Assembly (NCBI GenBank): GCA_947649365.1
Contig: CANSRH010000001.1
Coordinates: forward strand, 1 to 64,000
Direction: 5' to 3'
DNA length: 64,000 nt
From: an uncultured Mycoplasmatota bacterium
GTDB taxonomy: Bacteria; Bacillota_I; Bacilli_A; RF39; UBA660
Made by a program: the position numbers and the translations under genes
Shown here: positions 58,156 to 64,000 of the stretch, piece after piece
Numbering within the stretch: position 1 is the stretch's first letter
Layout of the letters: each line of letters begins with the position of its first letter
The notes under the pieces: generated by a model
Database searches by the model: none
The model's input: only the letters and a program-made list of their open reading frames with translations
What the model was told of the DNA's origin: nothing

Positions 58156-59796
58156 TTATCCAATAAATTCTCTTAATATGGAATCTTTACTAATGTATTC
58201 ACTTGGAATCGGATAAAAACCTTGTAAAGATTTTATAAGTCTTCTTGCTTCTTCATAATAAGGGGAGTCTAGTCCTACTGAGTAGAGTAGTGGCTCTACA
58301 AATACTTTTAGTACTCCTACTTCAAATACATAAGCGGTATTTATTACAGTATCTGCTTGATGCACGTATGGGAAGATGTATTTTTCTTCTCCTTCTCTAA
58401 CACTTTGCCACAGCTCTATGGTTTTTGCGACATCTGTTCCACGAGTACGATTGTCTCTTATGATTCTTCTTAATAGTCGTAAGTCTACTGTCGATACATA
58501 GTTATGTCTATCAATTCCTAAAGGAATAAATGGACTTAAGTAAATTTTATATTTGTATTTTTCTTCAATGTCTGGAGTTAATTCATCGTTTAGGCAGTGT
58601 AAGCCTTCTATTAGAAGAATACTGTTTTCTTCCATTTTTACACCGTTTGCTCTTCTATTTTTTTTACCTATCACAAAATCATAGATGGGCAAATGAACTT
58701 CTTCTCCTTCTAATAAAGCCTTTAAGTCTTTATTAAATAAATGGGTATCTATTGCTTCTAAGCATTCAAAGTCATATTCGCCCTTTTTGTTTTTGGGAGT
58801 CTCTTCATGGTCTTTGTAGTAATCATCAACAGAAATAGGAATGGTATTAAATCCCAAAGATTTTAGATAGCTAGCCAGTCTTTTGGTAGTGGTTGTTTTT
58901 CCTGTAGAAGAAGGGCCAGAAATTAAAATAATTTTTTTCTCTTTGCTTTCTTTTATTCTTCTTGCAACATGGGCGATTTCTTCATTAAATACAAGCTCAT
59001 TGGCTTCAATGATTTCTTTGATTTTACTTTCACTGATTTGTTTATTTAAATCAGCAAGATAAGGGATATGCATTATATCTAACCATTTTTTCCCTTCATT
59101 AAATGTAGCAATAATATTTTCATAGTGAACATATTCTGGTACTAAGCCTTCCGTTCTACTGCTTGGATAGACTAAAACGATTTTATTATTTCCTAAATAA
59201 ACTAAATCAAATTTACTAATTTTTCGTGAATTGTAAGGCAATTCTGTATAGTAATAATTGTAGTAATTTTTTAATTTTTGAAATGTTACTACATCGGTGT
59301 TTGTGTTATGAATATTGGTAGCTTTTTCTATTTGCCCCTGTTTTTTAAAATATTGTATGGCTTCTTTCTTATTCACATTGTATCTTTCTATCTTTTCATT
59401 TTCACCAATGATTTTAGACATAGCTGCTTTTATTTTATTTAAATCTTCTTTGATAACGGAATGTGGTCCAATAATTTCGGTCATTATTCCTTTTGGTACA
59501 CTATGTAAAAATTCTACTTCTACGTCTTTCATTGTTTCTTTTACTGCCACTTCAAAAATAAATTTCAAAGCTGCTTGGTACATGCGGTATCCATAGGGAT
59601 CCAAAACATCAATGAATTCTATTGTGCAGGATTTCGTTAATTTGGATGTCATTGCTACAATTTCATTCCCTATTTTGGCACCTAAAATGATATGTGGCAT
59701 TTTGTTTTGGTAATATTCCGCTACTTCATACAAAATTGTTCCTATTGGAAAATTTTTAGATGTTCCATCTTTAAAGGTTATAATTATTTCTTGCAT
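58156..59796 (-). CDS. nucleoside kinase (TGS domain plus uridine kinase-like P-loop)
   Basis: TFKDGTSKNFPIGT TGS; SGPSSTGKTTTTKRL. Confidence 0.9.
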   Translation of the reverse strand: MQEIIITFKDGTSKNFPIGTILYEVAEYYQNKMPHIILGAKIGNEIVAMTSKLTKSCTIEFIDVLDPYGYRMYQAALKFIFEVAVKETMKDVEVEFLHSVPKGIMTEIIGPHSVIKEDLNKIKAAMSKIIGENEKIERYNVNKKEAIQYFKKQGQIEKATNIHNTNTDVVTFQKLKNYYNYYYTELPYNSRKISKFDLVYLGNNKIVLVYPSSRTEGLVPEYVHYENIIATFNEGKKWLDIMHIPYLADLNKQISESKIKEIIEANELVFNEEIAHVARRIKESKEKKIILISGPSSTGKTTTTKRLASYLKSLGFNTIPISVDDYYKDHEETPKNKKGEYDFECLEAIDTHLFNKDLKALLEGEEVHLPIYDFVIGKKNRRANGVKMEENSILLIEGLHCLNDELTPDIEEKYKYKIYLSPFIPLGIDRHNYVSTVDLRLLRRIIRDNRTRGTDVAKTIELWQSVREGEEKYIFPYVHQADTVINTAYVFEVGVLKVFVEPLLYSVGLDSPYYEEARRLIKSLQGFYPIPSEYISKDSILREFIG

Positions 59797-59867
59797 ACTT
59801 TACCCCTCGTATTCTCTTTTATTTTATCATAAAATTGATTATTTTGTCATAAAAACATATAGTCAAA

Positions 59868-59915
59868 ATAAAACAAAAACTTTGTTTTTTATTCAAACAA
59901 AGTTTTCTCTCTTTT
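59868..59915 (-). terminator. terminator hairpin
   Basis: AAAACTTTGTTTGAATAAAAAACAAAGTTTTTGTTTT on - strand. Confidence 0.75.
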
Positions 59916-59922
59916 TCTTTCA

Positions 59923-60342
59923 TTATCGTATAGGTGATTCTGAATTGTTTTCACTTATTCTTGCTTCATTTTGATAGTTTAAAAAGACATTCGTTTTATC
60001 AAACACAATTGTTCCTTTTACTAATTGTTCTAGTAAACCTGGCATCAAATTCATACAATCATCTACTTGAGAACTAGCAAATGCAAGTTTGATTCCTGTC
60101 GTAGCTTTTAGGAAAGATTTTAATTCTTCTCCAACTTGAGAAATTGCTTCTGTTGGTTTTTTTGTTATAACCCAAACTTGAATCGTTTGAATCTGATTTT
60201 TTGCATCTCTTTTTATCTGATACTCTTCTTCTTCTGTTATTATAACGTCACTGCTTAAAAATTTTGTATAAAATGCACAAAGTATATTTTCATCTGTTTC
60301 AAACAATTTAGAAACTATCATGTTTATATATTTTTCTTGCAT
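59923..60342 (-). CDS. hypothetical protein
   Basis: ORF track; RBS GAAAGGGGG. Confidence 0.6.
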   Translation of the reverse strand: MQEKYINMIVSKLFETDENILCAFYTKFLSSDVIITEEEEYQIKRDAKNQIQTIQVWVITKKPTEAISQVGEELKSFLKATTGIKLAFASSQVDDCMNLMPGLLEQLVKGTIVFDKTNVFLNYQNEARISENNSESPIR

Positions 60343-60481
60343 ATTTATCCCCCTTTCTTTTGAGAGCTTATTCTAGCAAAATACTTTTCTTCTGTCAATT
60401 ATTATTTTATTGCACAATTAGACATCTTTTTTTCGTATATTCTTATTTCTTTTATCTATGATAGTAATAGGTGATGCAAAA

Positions 60482-61045
60482 ATGAATATTATTCCAACTG
60501 TTATTGAAAAAAGCAGTAATCGGGAGTACGCTTTTGATTTGTATTCTAGACTTTTAAAGGACCGCATCGTGTTTTTAACAGGAGAAATCAATATGGAGTC
60601 TGCTAATGTAGTGATTAGTGAGCTTTTGTATTTGGATTCTTTAAACCATGAAGAAATTTGTTTGTATATCAATAGTCCTGGTGGAGAAGTTTGCAGTGGA
60701 TTTGCTATTTTTGATACTATGGCTTTTATAAAGAGCAATGTAAGAACAATTGTGGTTGGTATGGCCGCTAGTATGGCTGCCTTCTTACTTGCTTGTGGCG
60801 ATACAAGATGTGCACTTAAAAATGCTGAGGTTATGATCCATCAACCTCTTGGTGGCATTCAAGGTCAAGCAACGGATATTAAGATTGTTGCTGATCATAT
60901 TTTAAAAACTAAGAAAAAATTGATTGATATTTTGGCAAAGAAAACCAAGAAAAAAACCTCTATTTTAGAGGCCGATATGGAGCGGGATTATTACATGGAT
61001 AGTAAAGAAGCTTTGGATTATGGAATTATTGATGAAATTCTTTAA
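60482..61045 (+). CDS. clpP: ATP-dependent Clp protease proteolytic subunit
   Basis: GMAASMAAFLL Ser, MIHQPLGG His motifs. Confidence 0.96.
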   Translation: MNIIPTVIEKSSNREYAFDLYSRLLKDRIVFLTGEINMESANVVISELLYLDSLNHEEICLYINSPGGEVCSGFAIFDTMAFIKSNVRTIVVGMAASMAAFLLACGDTRCALKNAEVMIHQPLGGIQGQATDIKIVADHILKTKKKLIDILAKKTKKKTSILEADMERDYYMDSKEALDYGIIDEIL

Positions 61046-61053
61046 TTCCTTTT

Positions 61054-61689
61054 TTATTTTTCACAAATTTCCCTTAGTTCTTGTTTAGTTAAGTGTTTCA
61101 TTCTTGTTACTACGTCTTCTTTTTTAGTACTTTCTAGTAATTCTTTAAAATAATAAAGTTGCAAACGATTGTATTTTTCTGTAGCTGATCCTTTTGTAAT
61201 TACTTCTAAACTTTTGCTATTGTAATGATAAGTTTCTTCTTTTGGCGAATAATCTGGTAACCAAATTACATTCATTAGGTGAGCCCATTCGTTTATGGTA
61301 TTGTCTTCAAATAAAACAGGATGATTCGTTTCTAAATCACAAAATAACGCATAGTTATGCATGCCATTTGGCATTGTTTCTTGTTTCTTTTTCCAATCAA
61401 TGCTCACAAAATCGGGTTGACCATCGTTAATCGTATCATTCAATCTTGCTATATGATTAATATAAACTAGTAAATTGCTACTTTCTTTTGTTTCTTGAAA
61501 TACAGATAAATAGGTATTTCTTAAAATGACGTCATTTGTTATTGCATTAACTTTTTCTTTGTCTACATTAAAATAATTGAAAGCAAATTTATTATTTAGA
61601 GATCCATTGAAAAAATATATCAGTCTTTTTTTACCTTCTATTAGCTCTTTGTACTCTTTTTTAGCTTTTGATAATTCCATATCTGTCAT
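61054..61689 (-). CDS. hypothetical protein
   Basis: ORF track. Confidence 0.55.
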   Translation of the reverse strand: MTDMELSKAKKEYKELIEGKKRLIYFFNGSLNNKFAFNYFNVDKEKVNAITNDVILRNTYLSVFQETKESSNLLVYINHIARLNDTINDGQPDFVSIDWKKKQETMPNGMHNYALFCDLETNHPVLFEDNTINEWAHLMNVIWLPDYSPKEETYHYNSKSLEVITKGSATEKYNRLQLYYFKELLESTKKEDVVTRMKHLTKQELREICEK

Positions 61690-61745
61690 TTGTTTTCCTT
61701 CTTTCTTAAGTGATTATTCTATCATTCTGTTGTTATGCTGTAAAT

Positions 61746-62666
61746 TTATTTTTTGTATTGTTCTATTATTTTTTTTATTTTAATAAAATGATGGTTGATT
61801 CCTGATTTCCCTATTTTATAATCCGTTTCTAAAGAAATGATTTCTGCTAGTTCTGCATAGGAAGATTCGGGATATTTGTATCGGTATTCTAGTACAATTT
61901 TGGTGTGTTCATCAAACAAGTCCATTAAGTCATTTTCTTTTAAGTAGGTAATGTCTTCTATCTGCTTCATTCCTGTTGTTGTTGTTTTTTCTTGGTTGGC
62001 AATTTCACAGTTGTTTAAGCGATTGACCATATTTTTGTGGTCTCTATAGATTCGTATATCTTCAAAATAGAATAGTGATTGAATTGCATTAAACATTTTT
62101 ATTAAATCACTTATAGCTTCTGCACTTTTGATATAGGTTATGTATCGATTGTTTCTTTTTAACACTTTGGCTTCTAAGTTTAAACTTTTTAGTAATTTTT
62201 TTATAAAGTCTGCGTCTGTTTTGGTTAAAAATGTAAATTCTAAATGATACCCACTTGTACTTGGGTCGTTTATAGAACCAGTGGTTAGAAAGGCTCCTTT
62301 TAAAAAAGCTACTTTTTCTTCAAAGGAATCGTAATAGTTTTCATTGACTTTTCGTTTTTTTCCTTTGTCAAAAATGTACAATGCTTCTAAAATGAATTCC
62401 AATTTTTCTTTTATTTCTAAAATATAAATTTGTTTGACGCGAAAACGTTTTTGATTTCGAATGATTATTGTGATGTTGATGCCAAATATTTCTTTTAAAT
62501 AGGAATAAATTCTTCTTGCTATTTTGGCATTTTCACTCGTGATAGTCATTTTTTCTTTTGTGATTTTTGCATCGTATCGTACTATGGCGGAGAGTTCTGC
62601 TCTTTTTTCTATTTGATTTCCTTCTAAACTGGTAATTTCTTCTTTTAAACGACTTGAAAATGTCAT
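61746..62666 (-). CDS. whiA: DNA-binding protein WhiA
   Basis: LKEEI start region, FLKGAFLTTGSINDP, MVNRLNNCEIAN; ESSYAELAEI HTH. Confidence 0.95.
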   Translation of the reverse strand: MTFSSRLKEEITSLEGNQIEKRAELSAIVRYDAKITKEKMTITSENAKIARRIYSYLKEIFGINITIIIRNQKRFRVKQIYILEIKEKLEFILEALYIFDKGKKRKVNENYYDSFEEKVAFLKGAFLTTGSINDPSTSGYHLEFTFLTKTDADFIKKLLKSLNLEAKVLKRNNRYITYIKSAEAISDLIKMFNAIQSLFYFEDIRIYRDHKNMVNRLNNCEIANQEKTTTTGMKQIEDITYLKENDLMDLFDEHTKIVLEYRYKYPESSYAELAEIISLETDYKIGKSGINHHFIKIKKIIEQYKK

Positions 62667-62712
62667 GGTATCTTCCTTTCTAGTAATAGTGGTATCTTGT
62701 TAGGTTTCCTTT

Positions 62713-63255
62713 TCATTTTTTCATTAAAATGGTTTGTAGGATTCTACTGATTCCTGTTTTTAAGTCATATTTTTTCTTGTATGGTTCTACTAAAATCGTT
62801 ACAAGTTCGTATTTGTTTCCAAATACAATGTCACTTAACATTTGGTCTCCTATCATGGCTGTATTGTTTTTTTTAATCTGTATTTCTTTTTTTATTTTTT
62901 TGTATGCGGTTTTGGTAGGTTTGCTTGCATTCGCAATCCCTTTTACTTGTAACTTTTCAGCAACTGGCTTTACTCTGGATTCTTTATTATTGGATAATAG
63001 ACAAATAGTAAATTCTTTTTTTAAGTGTTCAAAAAAATGTTCTAGTTCTACTGTTACTTTTGTTTCGTTGACGGGCATTATGGTGTTATCAATATCAAAA
63101 ATCAAATGCTTTATTCCTTGTTGTTTTAATTGTTTGTAGTTGATGCTATAGATGTCTTTTACATAGTGATGAGGAGTGATTAAAAAAATGGCTTGTTTGT
63201 TGTTCTTCCATGCACCCCAAAATATAGTTAGCATTTCTTTGTTTGGCTTTTTCAA
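62713..63255 (-). CDS. YqeG family HAD phosphatase
   Basis: LIFDIDNTIMP, MIGDQMLSDIVFGN. Confidence 0.9.
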   Translation of the reverse strand: MKKPNKEMLTIFWGAWKNNKQAIFLITPHHYVKDIYSINYKQLKQQGIKHLIFDIDNTIMPVNETKVTVELEHFFEHLKKEFTICLLSNNKESRVKPVAEKLQVKGIANASKPTKTAYKKIKKEIQIKKNNTAMIGDQMLSDIVFGNKYELVTILVEPYKKKYDLKTGISRILQTILMKK

Positions 63256-63372
63256 TTGATGGTTCCCTTCTTTTCTTTTCTTAAAATTTTAAGGTATTCA
63301 TTTTTCTTTTTTAGAACACCTCTTTTATTATTATATCTTTGCCACTAAAAAAAAGAAACTAAATTGTTTCCT

Positions 63373-63987
63373 TTATCTTGCGCTGGTATGTTGATTTTTA
63401 TTTTCTACAATCATGGAACGACCTTCTTCAATATCTATCTTTTCTTCTGGAGATATTACCATCACACGGATATTTAATAAACAATTTTCTAGAGCGGTTC
63501 GCTCTTCTGATTGCCATTCACTTCCTAACAAATATAAATCATAGCCTTCTTTCCAACGCTGATAGTTCAATATTGTTGGTTTTTTCAAATATCGATTTAT
63601 TATTTTTTTGTAACTTTGCTCCAAATCTTGGAATTGTTCCGTAGAGGCTAATCGTATTTTTAATAAAGATTCTGCTAGTTGTTTATATTCACTCCTATGT
63701 AATTCTCGACCCAAGCAATATAAATCATAACCAGCTACCATTTGCTTAGAGTTACTTGAATCCAATGAAACATCAAGTAAATATCGATTTACCATTCTAT
63801 TGTAGATTTGTTCTTTTTGATCCATTAAACTTTCTTGAATATCAGTGACTTGGAAAGCATCATCAGTAGTTATCATCTCAACATCCGCTTTTTTTATAAA
63901 TTGTGATATTATATTGGCAAGGTCTTGATAAGACTCTTTTCCTTGACAATAGAGTTGATACCCGTATAGGAACTCCTCCATTGACAT
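63373..63987 (-). CDS. hypothetical protein with three degenerate tandem repeats
   Basis: YGYQLYCQG..., AGYDLYCLGREL..., EGYDLYLLGSEW... Confidence 0.6.
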   Translation of the reverse strand: MSMEEFLYGYQLYCQGKESYQDLANIISQFIKKADVEMITTDDAFQVTDIQESLMDQKEQIYNRMVNRYLLDVSLDSSNSKQMVAGYDLYCLGRELHRSEYKQLAESLLKIRLASTEQFQDLEQSYKKIINRYLKKPTILNYQRWKEGYDLYLLGSEWQSEERTALENCLLNIRVMVISPEEKIDIEEGRSMIVENKNQHTSAR

Positions 63988-64000
63988 TTTCCTACAATCA

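Overview
This is a 64 kb AT-rich chromosomal window from a spore-forming, low-GC Gram-positive bacterium, probably a gut Bacilli/Erysipelotrichia-type lineage. The exact taxon cannot be read from the window. The core content is spo0A, CotF-like coat genes, whiA, clpP, the str operon (rpsL-rpsG-fusA-tuf), rplK-rplA/rplJ-rplL, tpiA-pgk-gap, secG-rnr-smpB, tmRNA, tRNA-Arg, def and a SNF2 helicase. Two accessory elements interrupt it. Element A (about 7032-13484) is a 6.45 kb serine-recombinase element inserted inside an ABC-transporter permease gene. It carries a three-gene ABC-3C-type putative defence operon (Cap4/DUF4297-like nuclease, middle component, DUF3732 ATPase) plus a RhuM gene. I could reconstruct attB and attP around a GG core; precise excision would restore the permease frame. 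Element B (about 25.3-31.6 kb) is a mobilizable element with a large serine recombinase, a MobV relaxase, a recognisable MobV-type oriT, two XRE regulators and a candidate type I toxin-antitoxin locus. Upstream of its recombinase is a striking three-fold module of helically phased 11-bp repeats. The window's only two long poly-G tracts (G10 and G11) both sit where slipped-strand mispairing would switch expression: one is the spacer of a TTGACA promoter, the other is early in the ORF of a membrane-anchored surface protein that is out of frame as sequenced. Functional names come from recognising motifs by eye; no database search was run.
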